NCBI GenBank assembly: GCA_964641415.1
Contig: CAZXMW010000006.1
Coordinates: 62,001 to 126,000 of the forward strand
Origin: JAHECW01 sp964641415
Lineage (GTDB): Bacteria; Acidobacteriota; Thermoanaerobaculia; Thermoanaerobaculales; Sulfomarinibacteraceae
Length of the DNA: 64,000 bases
Reading direction: 5' to 3'
Under the pieces are notes generated by a model. It had not been told where the DNA came from. It was given only the letters and a program-made list of their open reading frames with translations, and did no database searches. The translations under genes were made by a program, and so were the position numbers. Below, piece by piece: positions 25,499 through 33,537 of the stretch. Numbering within the stretch: position 1 is the stretch's first letter; every line of letters begins with the position of its first letter.

Positions 25499-28150
25499 AT
25501 GGACGAGTTCGTCTCAGGCACGGGGGGCCATCCGGAACGCATCTCGCGTTTCGAGATCCGTGAGGTTCTCGGTGAAGGCGCGATGGGGGTTGTGTACCGC
25601 GCACACGACCCGGTGCTCGATCGCGACGTGGCGCTCAAGCTCATCAAGCCCGAGCGTGCGGGCGAGGAGCGGAACCGGTCGCGCTTCCTCCGTGAGTGCC
25701 GGGCGGCGGCAACCATCAATCACCCCGGTGTCGCAACGATCTACGAGGCCGGAGAGACCGGGGACGAGCGGCTCTACCTCGCGTCCGAGCTCGTCGAGGG
25801 CGAGACCCTCGAGGACGTCGTCGCCCGAGGCGCATTGCCTCCTGACCGCGTCATCGAGATCGGCATCCAGCTCGCCGAAGCTCTGGCTGCCGCGCACGCG
25901 AAGGGCGCGATCCACCGGGACATCAAACCGTCGAACCTGATGATCACGCCCGATGACAGAATCAAGGTGCTCGACTTCGGCCTGGCCCGTCTCGTCAGCT
26001 CGGAGGGCGATTCAGCTGAAGTCGGAGAGGGCTTCGACGAAGCGCGAAAGGTGGATCAGACCCAGGAGGGCATGGTCGTCGGGACGCCGGCCTATATGTC
26101 GCCCGAACAGGCCTCCGGGATGAAGGTGGACGAGCGGACCGACCTGTTCTCGGCCGGCTGCGTGCTCTACGAGCTGGTCACCGGCCGGTCGCCGTTCCAC
26201 TCGGGCACGGTGCCCGAGACTCTGCGGCGGTTGCTCACCGAGGAGCCGCCGTCGATCTCCAGCTCGGGGAAGGGGATCCCGCTCGGGCTCGACAACGTGC
26301 TCCGGCGGGCCATGGCCAAGGAGCGCGAGGCCCGGACGGCGACCTCGGCCGACCTCGCAGACGAGCTTCGCGAGCTTGTGAAAGGCGAGCCGGAGATTGA
26401 CGCCGGATTCAGCCGTGGGCGGCGATTGCGGATCGTGGTCGGTGGCATCACCGGGCTCGTTGCCCTTGTCGCGGCCGCGGTGCTGATCTGGCAATGGAGC
26501 CGGCCCTCGTTCGCTTTCACCGACCACGACCGCATCGTCGTCGCGGATGTCGAGAACACGACCGGCGACGAGGCGTTCGACCTGGCGCTTCGGGCCGCGG
26601 TCGAGACCGATCTCAAGCAGTCGCCCTACGCCACGCTGTATCGGCGACACCAGGTCGACGAGACCCTGCGACAGATGCGCAAGGCGCCGGACACCTTCAT
26701 CGACGAGAAGCTGGGCCGCGACATTTGTCGGTTCTCCGGGAGCCGCGCTCTCATTCTGCCGAGGATCGTTGCCCTCGGCGAAGGGTACGAGCTCGAGGCA
26801 ACCTTGGTCGATCCCCATACGGGCCGCCGCGTCGAGCGCATCGCGGTGTTCGCCGATACGCGGAAGGAGGTTCTGACCGACGCCATCGACAGGCTGACCC
26901 GCGAGCTGCGGACACGGCTCGGCGAGAGCCTCGATTCGATCGAGAAGAACGACTTTCCGATCGCCGACGTCACGACGTCGTCGTGGGAGGCGCTGCACTA
27001 CTTCGCCACCGCCAATCTCCGTTGGGGCCGGGGCGACTTCGGCGAGGCAATCCGGCTCTATGAGCTGGCGCTCGACCTCGATCCCGAGTTTGCCACATGC
27101 CGCGGCTCGCTCGGGCTGCTGCTCATCCAGTTCACCGGCGAGCCGGAGCGCGGCGCTGAGGAACTCCGCCGGGCGCTCGTCGACGGCGAGACATTGCCGC
27201 GTGACGAGTACCTCATGCTGCGGGCGGCCAACCGCCATTTCGGCGACCGCGACCTCGAGGGCGCGCTCGAGGAGTACGAGCTCATCACCGAGCTGTACCC
27301 GCGGCACGGTGCGGCCCGCAACAACATGGGCCGGACCCTGCTCCAGCTCGGCCGCTTCGAGGAGGCGGCGGCGATGTTCCGGAAGTCGTCGGAGATCGAC
27401 CCGCAGGGGACCGTTCCGCTGGTCAATCTGGCGCTCATGCACATCTCCGTGCTGCCCGATCCGCCGGCTTCGGAACGAGCTGCCCGGGCCCTCGTCGCCG
27501 TCGACGACGAGGCCGCCAACTACCTCAGCCTGCTGGGTTGGGCGGTTGCGGTTCAGGGTCGCTACGGCGAGGCGCGGAAAATCTTCGAACGGGCGGTCGA
27601 GATCGAGCCCGACCACCCTTACGCGCTGCCCAATCTCGGGTATGTGCTTCTCGCGATGGGCAACCCCGAGTCGGCGGCGTTGCACTTCCGCCGCAACCTG
27701 GCGCGGATCCGTCGATTGGACGAGAACCACAACGAGCCGGGCGCCATCCTCGACCTCATCGTGAGTTTGGCAGTCGCGGGCAATCGGTCCGAGGTCGCAA
27801 AGTTGGTCGAGGACGGTGAGAAGCGACTCGCCGAGATGCGCGGAACCCGGCCGCTGACCCTCGACGACCATGCCTTTCTGTGCCAGCTTTACGCCGCGGA
27901 CGGACGGATCGAGGACGCCGAGGCAGAGCTCGCGGCCGCCATGTCCATGGAGGTCGACGACGCCGACTCCCAGTTCGAGCTCGCGCGCTCGTGCGCCATG
28001 CTCGGCCGACGCGAGTGCGCCATCGACAACACCCGGAAGGCCTTCGAGATGGGCTTCGGAGATCCCTATCTGCCGATGCTCATCCCTTCGATGCATCGAC
28101 TGCTCGGTGATCCGGAGTTCATGGGCGTATTCCCCATCAACGGTGCGTGA
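25499..28150 (+). CDS. Ser/Thr protein kinase with TPR repeats
   Basis: An 883-residue PknB-type kinase. The glycine loop LGEGAMGVVYRA is at about residue 24, the lysine K47 in VALK, HRDIKPSN (D141), DFG (D159) and GTPAYMSPEQASG are present. A membrane helix lies at about 308-330. The outer region differs from the first kinase: it begins with DHDRIVVADVENTTGDEAFD, a different FlgO/TolB-like domain, and continues as TPR repeats with several LGR/LG-x-Y-x-EA patterns. It is transcribed away from icmF and ends 6 nt before the convergent HTH gene. Substrates are unknown. Confidence 0.9.
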   Translation: MDEFVSGTGGHPERISRFEIREVLGEGAMGVVYRAHDPVLDRDVALKLIKPERAGEERNRSRFLRECRAAATINHPGVATIYEAGETGDERLYLASELVEGETLEDVVARGALPPDRVIEIGIQLAEALAAAHAKGAIHRDIKPSNLMITPDDRIKVLDFGLARLVSSEGDSAEVGEGFDEARKVDQTQEGMVVGTPAYMSPEQASGMKVDERTDLFSAGCVLYELVTGRSPFHSGTVPETLRRLLTEEPPSISSSGKGIPLGLDNVLRRAMAKEREARTATSADLADELRELVKGEPEIDAGFSRGRRLRIVVGGITGLVALVAAAVLIWQWSRPSFAFTDHDRIVVADVENTTGDEAFDLALRAAVETDLKQSPYATLYRRHQVDETLRQMRKAPDTFIDEKLGRDICRFSGSRALILPRIVALGEGYELEATLVDPHTGRRVERIAVFADTRKEVLTDAIDRLTRELRTRLGESLDSIEKNDFPIADVTTSSWEALHYFATANLRWGRGDFGEAIRLYELALDLDPEFATCRGSLGLLLIQFTGEPERGAEELRRALVDGETLPRDEYLMLRAANRHFGDRDLEGALEEYELITELYPRHGAARNNMGRTLLQLGRFEEAAAMFRKSSEIDPQGTVPLVNLALMHISVLPDPPASERAARALVAVDDEAANYLSLLGWAVAVQGRYGEARKIFERAVEIEPDHPYALPNLGYVLLAMGNPESAALHFRRNLARIRRLDENHNEPGAILDLIVSLAVAGNRSEVAKLVEDGEKRLAEMRGTRPLTLDDHAFLCQLYAADGRIEDAEAELAAAMSMEVDDADSQFELARSCAMLGRRECAIDNTRKAFEMGFGDPYLPMLIPSMHRLLGDPEFMGVFPINGA

Positions 28151-28156
28151 GGGCCG

Positions 28157-28711
28157 CTAGCCTCTCTCTTCGCCGCGCTCGAACCGCATCTTCTCGATGA
28201 AGGCGGCGGCCAGTCCCTCCGGGTCGTCCATGTGGAGCAGCCTGGCAACCTGGAGCACGAAACCGCGCACGAAGACCGGCGCCGGGAGCTTGCCCCACTC
28301 CTCCTTCTCGATGGCAGCAAGCACGTACGGCCGCACCTTGGTCTCGACCGAGACCTGCTCGAGGGTCAGACCCGACACCAGCCGGTGGTGACGCAGAAAG
28401 GCGCCTGGGTCGCCGACCAGGTCGGTCGGGGTCCTCAGACCGGCGAGTGAGGCGTCCATGTTGTCCTCATCATCGTCGCGCCCACCGGTTGCGGTGAGGT
28501 CTGCGGCGGCGTTGGAGATCCGCATGAAGGCCTCGTCGATGCGGGCGAGCAGCTCGCGCCGCTCGGTCGTGCCGATGAGGGAGTACGTGGCCAGCGAGCT
28601 CTCCGAGAACAGATTGCGCCGCGTGTGGTACGCGCGGTGGACCCTCTCGAGGTTTGCGCCGGGCTCGACGCCGAGCACCTCCCAGTCCTCTCGACGGATC
28701 TCGCTGGTCAC
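28157..28711 (-). CDS. J-like and RodZ-type HTH protein
   Basis: A 184-residue cytoplasmic protein in two parts. Residues about 8-65 (EDWEVLGVEPGANLERVHRA onward) resemble a J-domain helix I-II start, but the HPD motif is absent. Residues about 105-175 form a RodZ-type helix-turn-helix with GAFLRHHRLVSGLTLEQVS and VFVRGFVLQVARLL. There is no membrane helix, unlike true RodZ. The start is GTG 28711, overlapping the stop of the MinD-like gene (GTGA) with GGAGG upstream. It is therefore coupled to that ATPase and probably works with it in positioning or cell-envelope organisation; this is inferred from context only. Confidence 0.75.
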   Translation of the reverse strand: MTSEIRREDWEVLGVEPGANLERVHRAYHTRRNLFSESSLATYSLIGTTERRELLARIDEAFMRISNAAADLTATGGRDDDEDNMDASLAGLRTPTDLVGDPGAFLRHHRLVSGLTLEQVSVETKVRPYVLAAIEKEEWGKLPAPVFVRGFVLQVARLLHMDDPEGLAAAFIEKMRFERGEERG

Positions 28712-29640
28712 TCCGGCCCTCCCTTCAGATTCGCGGCGAGTCGCCGGACCGCGATGGCGAACGGACTGTCGGGCCGAACCGCGGCGACCGGCTCGCGGTC
28801 GACCACCGATCGCGCGACCATCGGGTCTCTGGGGAGCGTCCCGAGAGCCTCGACGGCGATGCCGTAGTACTCGCGACAGGCCATGCTCATTTCGACGGCG
28901 AGCCGTTCGTGACCGGCGCTCACCGCGCGGTTGACGACGATGGACGCCGAGAAGGTCGCTGCAGCGCCGAGCACCGCTGCGCCGGCCTCCGGGTCGATCG
29001 CCATCACCTCCAATACCAGATCGCGAGCAGACAACGGGCTGCGATCGCGGCTCCTCGAGGAAATCAACGCCATGGCCTCCGCCACCTTCGCCCGCGGTTC
29101 GGTTTGCCTGAGCTTTCGGGCAAACGCCGCCTTGATGAAGTGGTAGGCGTTCTCGACCGAGGTCGGTTCGGGCACCACGACCAGGATGCCGCGGTGGGAG
29201 ACCAGGTAGAAGTCGAGCACGTTGAAGGCCGTGCCCGCGCCCAGGTCGAGGATGACGTGGTCGGCTTCGAGGTCCAGAATGTGGCGCAAGATCCGCCGCT
29301 TCTGCTCGTACTTCGGGTTCGCCATCTCGATCAGGGCATTTGCGCCGCTGACCAGACCGATGCCGGGAATCCCGGTGCCGATGACGACATCCTGCAGGCT
29401 CGCCACCCGCCGCTCGAGATAGTCGGTGAGGGTCAGATCGGGGTCGGGGATGCCGAACAGGGTGTGGAGGTTGGCGCCGCCGAGATCGGCGTCGACAACG
29501 ACAACCCGGTGACGCTGTTTGGCCAGGACCACACCCAGGTTGACTGCCAGCACGGATTTGCCGACACCCCCCTTGCCGCCGCCGATGGCCCAGACCCTCG
29601 GCGCGGCGTCGTCAACTTCGTCATGCAAGATGTCGATCAT
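28708..29640 (-). CDS. MinD/FleN-like P-loop ATPase
   Basis: A 310-residue ATPase with the deviant Walker A GGGKGGVGKSV (residues 20-30), switch I-like VVVVDADLGGANLHTLFG, and HVILDLGAGTAFNVLDFYL as the Walker B region. The general form is closer to FleN/FlhG-type MinD relatives than to cell-division MinD, and no C-terminal amphipathic membrane helix is obvious. ATG 29640 is the first in-frame ATG after a good extended -10. The stop overlaps the HTH gene start. By family it would dimerise with ATP and position a polar or envelope structure; no flagellar genes are in view. Confidence 0.85.
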   Translation of the reverse strand: MIDILHDEVDDAAPRVWAIGGGKGGVGKSVLAVNLGVVLAKQRHRVVVVDADLGGANLHTLFGIPDPDLTLTDYLERRVASLQDVVIGTGIPGIGLVSGANALIEMANPKYEQKRRILRHILDLEADHVILDLGAGTAFNVLDFYLVSHRGILVVVPEPTSVENAYHFIKAAFARKLRQTEPRAKVAEAMALISSRSRDRSPLSARDLVLEVMAIDPEAGAAVLGAAATFSASIVVNRAVSAGHERLAVEMSMACREYYGIAVEALGTLPRDPMVARSVVDREPVAAVRPDSPFAIAVRRLAANLKGGPE

Positions 29641-29698
29641 GCTCGCAGCATGGCGGTCAAGGCACTGTAGTGCCGGCTCCGCACACGTCCCCTCCACA

Positions 29699-29707
29699 AT
29701 GGTATCA
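29699..29707 (-). promoter_or_regulatory. Extended -10 for the MinD-like operon
   Basis: On the minus strand TGATACCAT matches TGn plus a -10 hexamer (TACCAT at 29699-29704), about 60 nt before ATG 29640. It would drive the ATPase and the HTH gene. No clear -35 is present. Confidence 0.5.
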
Positions 29708-30137
29708 CTACGCCGATGACACTGACGTGAGGAGGGCCGTAGACTCGTGTGAGAACTGGCTGCGGGGGACGGGAATGGATCGGCCATGAGCCGCAGTCGA
29801 AACCGTAGATCGTTGCGTCGCGGGGTGCAGAGCGCTGATGTCCGAACGGACTCGCCGGCCGGGATCCAGGCCGCCGGTCTCACCAGCCCCTATTTCCGGA
29901 AGGTCTGGGACACCTCGTCGAAGATGACCTGGCAGCAGTTCGTCGATCGTTGGGAGCGGAGGTTCCACGCGCCTGGCCGCGGTCATCGGTAACGGGCGTT
30001 CACTGGTCCTCGTGACTCTGGGCGAGCGAGTCGAAGAATCCCCACTGGAGAGGCGGAACGCTCCACGTCTCGGCGAGACGACGTGAGGAGGGACGGTCTC
30101 TGGACCCGGAGGGGACCCTTCGACTCGCCCCTCGGAG

Positions 30138-30210
30138 GGGCTCGCTCAGGGTGACAGGGATCCGTGGGCTCGCTCAGAGTGACAGGGATCCGTGGGCTCG
30201 CTCAGGGTGA
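30138..30210 (+). repeat. 28-bp tandem repeat, about 2.6 copies
   Basis: The unit starts GGGCTCGCTCAGGGTGACAG and ends GGATCCGT. Copies lie at 30138-30165 and 30166-30193 (one substitution), with a partial third copy at 30194-30210. The region upstream (CCCTTCGACTCGCC...) belongs to the same type of intergenic sequence, which I recall as dispersed in many environmental genomes. Function unknown. Confidence 0.75.
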
Positions 30211-30340
30211 GCGGCCGGCGGGTGTCCTGCACCGCGTCGGCGGACCTGTTAGGATGAAGCTGCCATTTTCGCCTTCGGGATGCGCGCCCGCTCGGTGATC
30301 GCTCCCGAATCGGAAACCACATCCAACCAAAGGGGGTGGA

Positions 30341-31726
30341 ATGAAGCAGGATCGAACTCTCTCCACACCCCGGTTTCGCGCCTACGGCAGGAAGCACATC
30401 GACCGTCTCCCGGCTCTGAAACAGCTGACCCCGGAGCAGGTGATCGCATTGAAGACCGTTTCCGCCGTGCTGCCGTTCCGGGTCAACGACTACGTTCTCG
30501 ACGAGCTGATCGATTGGACGAACATCCCGTCCGACCCGATCTACCAGCTGGTTTTTCCGCAGGTGGGAATGCTCGCGTTCGACGACTACAAAAGGCTCGA
30601 GCAGCTGGTGGTCTCAAACGCCTCGGAGGAGGAAACCGCGCGCGCGGCGCGCGCGGTCCAGATGCGCATGAACCCGCATCCCTCCGGACAGCTCGACCTC
30701 AACGTTCCCATGGTTGACGGAGAGCCGCTTCCCGGCTGTCAGCACAAGTACCGCGAGACCGTCCTGTTCTTCCCGTCCCGCGGCCAGACCTGCCATGCGT
30801 ACTGCACCTACTGCTTCCGGTGGGCGCAGTTCGTCGGTATCGACAGGCTGAAGTTCGCGAGCCACGAGGCCGAGTCGCTGGCGAACTACCTGTCCGAGCA
30901 CAAAGAGGTCTCCGACGTCCTGTTCACCGGCGGTGACCCGATGATCATGTCGAGCTCGGCGCTGCGCAAGAGCATCGAGCCCTTCCTGGCCCCCGAGCTC
31001 GAGCACATCCGTTCGATCCGCATCGGCACCAAGGCGCTTTCGTACTGGCCGCACCGATTCACGACCGACCGCGATGCGGAGGACGTGCTTCGCCTGTTCG
31101 AGCAGGTCCGCGCCGCCGGCAAGCAGATCGCGCTCATGGCGCACTTTTCACACCCCCGGGAGCTCCAACCCCGCGAGGCGCGCATAGCCATGCGCCGAAT
31201 CATCGACACAGGCACGATCATCCGAAGCCAGGCGCCGCTCATCCGCCACGTCAACGACGACGGCGACGCGTGGGCCGAAATGTGGCGCCACCAGGTCCGT
31301 CTCGGCGCGGTTCCGTACTATATGTTCGTCGAGCGCGACACCGGCCCCAAGCGCTACTTCGAGGTTCCTCTGGCGCGGGCGCTCAGGATCTACAGCCGCG
31401 CGCTGGCTCAGGTCTCGGGTCTCGCGAGGACAGCCCGTGGACCGTCCATGTCGGCAACGCCCGGCAAGGTCCAGGTCGACGGCATCACTGAAATCAACAA
31501 CGAGCGCGTCTTCGTGCTCAAGATCATCCAGGGCCGCGACCCGGAGTGGACCAACCGCGTGTTTTTCGCCCATTTCGACTCCACCGCGACCTGGCTCGAC
31601 GACCTCAGCCCGGCCTTCGGCGAGCGCGAGTTCTTCTTCGATCCCCACATGCGATCCATGTACGAGGGCGCCTGGCAACCCGACTGGGTGGGACCGGACG
31701 GCGAGGACGCCGAGCTCTCCGCCTGA
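30341..31726 (+). CDS. KamA-like radical SAM aminomutase family protein
   Basis: A 461-residue radical SAM protein. The cluster motif is CxxxCxxC at C151, C155 and C158 in TCHAYCTYCFRW, followed by the SAM-binding DVLFTGGDPMIM. Overall it follows the lysine 2,3-aminomutase (KamA) fold. True LAM binds PLP through Lys in a GGGGK motif. Here that place reads SATPGK (K376), so PLP use is possible but the classical motif is missing, and the reaction is uncertain. The ribosome-binding site AAGGGGGTGG precedes ATG 30341. It is followed by its own downstream promoter and the SDR gene. Confidence 0.82.
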   Translation: MKQDRTLSTPRFRAYGRKHIDRLPALKQLTPEQVIALKTVSAVLPFRVNDYVLDELIDWTNIPSDPIYQLVFPQVGMLAFDDYKRLEQLVVSNASEEETARAARAVQMRMNPHPSGQLDLNVPMVDGEPLPGCQHKYRETVLFFPSRGQTCHAYCTYCFRWAQFVGIDRLKFASHEAESLANYLSEHKEVSDVLFTGGDPMIMSSSALRKSIEPFLAPELEHIRSIRIGTKALSYWPHRFTTDRDAEDVLRLFEQVRAAGKQIALMAHFSHPRELQPREARIAMRRIIDTGTIIRSQAPLIRHVNDDGDAWAEMWRHQVRLGAVPYYMFVERDTGPKRYFEVPLARALRIYSRALAQVSGLARTARGPSMSATPGKVQVDGITEINNERVFVLKIIQGRDPEWTNRVFFAHFDSTATWLDDLSPAFGEREFFFDPHMRSMYEGAWQPDWVGPDGEDAELSA

Positions 31727-31770
31727 CCTTCATGGGACGCTTTGTACAATGACCCCGGTGGGACCGGGGT
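31723..31770 (+). promoter_or_regulatory. SDR promoter with start-site hairpin
   Basis: CTGACC (31723-31728) and TACAAT (31745-31750) are spaced by 16 nt. The predicted start, about 31757, falls inside the inverted repeat ACCCCGGT-GGG-ACCGGGGT (31752-31770). The hairpin could terminate kamA-like transcripts weakly, act as an operator, or form at the 5' end of the SDR mRNA. There is no T-run. Confidence 0.5.
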
Positions 31771-31791
31771 CGTTGCGCGTGGAGGTGAGCC

Positions 31792-32568
31792 ATGGCAGTT
31801 GATCTGACCGGCAGAACCGTGCTCGTGACCGGTGCGTCGAGCGGAATCGGTCAAGCCTGCGCAGAGATCTTCGCCGAAGCCGGATGCCGGCTGATCCTCG
31901 CGGCACGCCGGCGCGACCGGCTCGACGAGCTGGCTGCGCGTCTTCGAGCCGAGACACGAACCGAGGTGTCGGCCTCGGCCCTTGACGTCCGCGACCGGAA
32001 GGCGGTCGACGCATTCGTCGGCGGTTTCGAACCGGCGTGGTCCGACATCGATATTCTCGTCAACAACGCCGGGCTCGCACGCGGCCTCGCCCCGCTGCAC
32101 GAGGGCGAGGTCGCCGACTGGGAGCAGATGATCGACACCAACGTCAAGGGGCTGCTCTGGGTCACGCGCGCGGTGCTGCCCGGCATGGTCGAGCGCGGCA
32201 GCGGCCACGTCATCAACATCGGCTCCATCGCCGGCCACGAGACCTACCCGGGCGGCAACGTCTACTGCGCGTCCAAGCACGCGGTGACGGCGATCGGGCG
32301 GGCACTCAACATCGACACCCTGGGAACCGGCGTCCGGGTGAGCTCGGTCGATCCGGGACTGGTGGAGACCGAGTTCTCGGTGGTCCGCTTCCACGGTGAC
32401 CAGAAGCGGGCTGATATCGTCTACGAGGGACTCGATCCCCTGACCGGCCGCGACGTTGCCGACGCCGTACTCTACTGCGCCACGCGGCCGCCCCACGCAA
32501 ACGTCCGCGAGATGGTCCTGATGCCGTCCGCCCAGGCGTCGTCGGTCCACGTCCACCGGAAGTCATGA
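31792..32568 (+). CDS. Short-chain dehydrogenase/reductase (YdfG-like)
   Basis: A 258-residue NAD(P)-dependent oxidoreductase of the classical SDR family. Cofactor motif TGASSGIG is at residues 13-20, NNAG near 87, catalytic S145, Y158 and K162 (YxxxK in VYCASKHA). RRRDRLDEL after the second strand suggests preference for NADP. YdfG-type enzymes oxidise L-allo-threonine, serine or 3-hydroxy acids; the substrate here is not determined. GGAGGTGAG precedes the ATG. The stop overlaps the patatin gene start (ATGA at 32565), so the two are coupled. Confidence 0.9.
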   Translation: MAVDLTGRTVLVTGASSGIGQACAEIFAEAGCRLILAARRRDRLDELAARLRAETRTEVSASALDVRDRKAVDAFVGGFEPAWSDIDILVNNAGLARGLAPLHEGEVADWEQMIDTNVKGLLWVTRAVLPGMVERGSGHVINIGSIAGHETYPGGNVYCASKHAVTAIGRALNIDTLGTGVRVSSVDPGLVETEFSVVRFHGDQKRADIVYEGLDPLTGRDVADAVLYCATRPPHANVREMVLMPSAQASSVHVHRKS

Positions 32569-33395
32569 CCCGCCGCGCCCTGTTCATGGCCACCGGCGCG
32601 AACCGGGGCGCCTGGTACGCCGGTCTGCTCGGGCCCCTGCAGGAGGCCGGTATCGGCTTCGAGCTCATTGCAGGAGTGTCCGCCGGCGGCATCGCCGCGG
32701 CCTGGTTCGCCGCCGGCGACGAGGAGACGCTCATCGACTCGTGGCGGCAGGCGGACCCCTATCGGGTGGCCGTCCACCCGTGGCTCAGCGCCGGCCGGTG
32801 GCGGACCGTCGATCGCCTGATCCGGGACATCACCCTGAAGACCATGGATGTCGAGGCGGCGCGGACGTCGGCGATCGAGGTCCGGATCGCCGCCGCCCGG
32901 ATCGTCCGGTCCGGTTTTCCGCTGCCACGCTTCGATCTCGAAGTGCTCGGCAACCGGACGGCTCGCGACCGCGACCACTTCGGCCGAATGCTCCGGGCGA
33001 CGGGCTTCGTGCCCTGGATCAACGGGTGCAGGAGCGCGGTCGAGATCGACGGCGAACGCTACATGGACGGCGGGCTGGTCAACCGGACGCCCCTGGGGAT
33101 GGTGCCGGAGGACAGCTTTGACGAGCTCTGGATCGCGGTCTGCTCGCCGAGCGGGACCGCCGAGCTCGAGCGAACGCTTGCCGGGAACCGGCGGCGCGAG
33201 CGGCTGGTCGTGGTGACACCCGGCGCCGATCTCCCCGCCGGTCGCTGGACCATGGACTGGCCGACCATCGGGCGCACGATCGAGCTCGGGCGCGAGGACA
33301 TGCGCCGCGCCATCGGGAGATCTCGAACGGACGGCGGGCAGGTGGTCGTCGGGGCGGGCTCGGACCGCCTCCTGGCGGCTCTCGATCGTCGCTGA
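32565..33395 (+). CDS. Patatin-like phospholipase
   Basis: A 276-residue serine hydrolase. The oxyanion segment GANRGAWYAG (residues 11-20), nucleophile elbow GVSAGG (S39) and catalytic Asp in DGG (D168) give the Ser-Asp dyad of patatins. There is no signal peptide or membrane helix, so it is probably cytoplasmic or delivered by other means. It is translationally coupled to the SDR gene. It likely hydrolyses an acyl ester in lipids; specificity is unknown. A short out-of-frame coding-like tail follows its stop. Confidence 0.85.
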   Translation: MTRRALFMATGANRGAWYAGLLGPLQEAGIGFELIAGVSAGGIAAAWFAAGDEETLIDSWRQADPYRVAVHPWLSAGRWRTVDRLIRDITLKTMDVEAARTSAIEVRIAAARIVRSGFPLPRFDLEVLGNRTARDRDHFGRMLRATGFVPWINGCRSAVEIDGERYMDGGLVNRTPLGMVPEDSFDELWIAVCSPSGTAELERTLAGNRRRERLVVVTPGADLPAGRWTMDWPTIGRTIELGREDMRRAIGRSRTDGGQVVVGAGSDRLLAALDRR

Positions 33396-33492
33396 CCGAC
33401 TCGACGAGCACGGCAACGGCGTGGTTTTCGTCCTGCCCGTGGAGCGGGTGGCCGGGATCAAGGAGGAGATCGTCCGTCGCACCCCCGAGTGA
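33391..33492 (+). pseudogene. Coding-like tail after the patatin gene
   Basis: In a frame shifted from the patatin, 33 codons read ADRLDEHGNGVVFVLPVERV then AGIKEEIVRRTPE, ending in TGA. The NGVVFVLPVERV piece resembles the C-terminal strand of PII-like signalling proteins. It has no start or N-terminal part, so it is a remnant or the product of a local frameshift. Low certainty. Confidence 0.25.
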
Positions 33493-33522
33493 TCGCTTCT
33501 CTGCCGCACTGCGTCGATCGGC

Positions 33523-33537
33523 TACAATCGGCCGATG
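33523..33537 (+). promoter_or_regulatory. Leaderless-type promoter, aldehyde dehydrogenase
   Basis: TACAAT (33523-33528) lies exactly 6 nt before ATG 33535, and no ribosome-binding site fits between. Transcription should begin at or within 1-2 nt of the A of the start codon. Confidence 0.6.

Larger units (their letters stand above)
29641..30340. other. 700-nt gap between the MinD-like gene and the KamA-like gene
   Basis: This gap holds the minD-like promoter (29699-29707), a GCCCCTC/GAGGGGC hairpin near 30128-30142 and the 28-bp tandem repeat. Short frames at 29786-29992 and 29708-29986 have no recognisable protein features or ribosome-binding sites. A possible -10 TAGGAT lies at 30250-30255 for the KamA-like gene. 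Confidence 0.4.

Noticed and set aside
29708..29992. Short frames on both strands near the MinD-like promoter
   Set aside because: No family resemblance or translation signals; one crosses the promoter itself.
30138..30210. Tandem 28-bp repeat as a CRISPR array
   Set aside because: Units are directly adjacent with no spacers and only about 2.6 copies.
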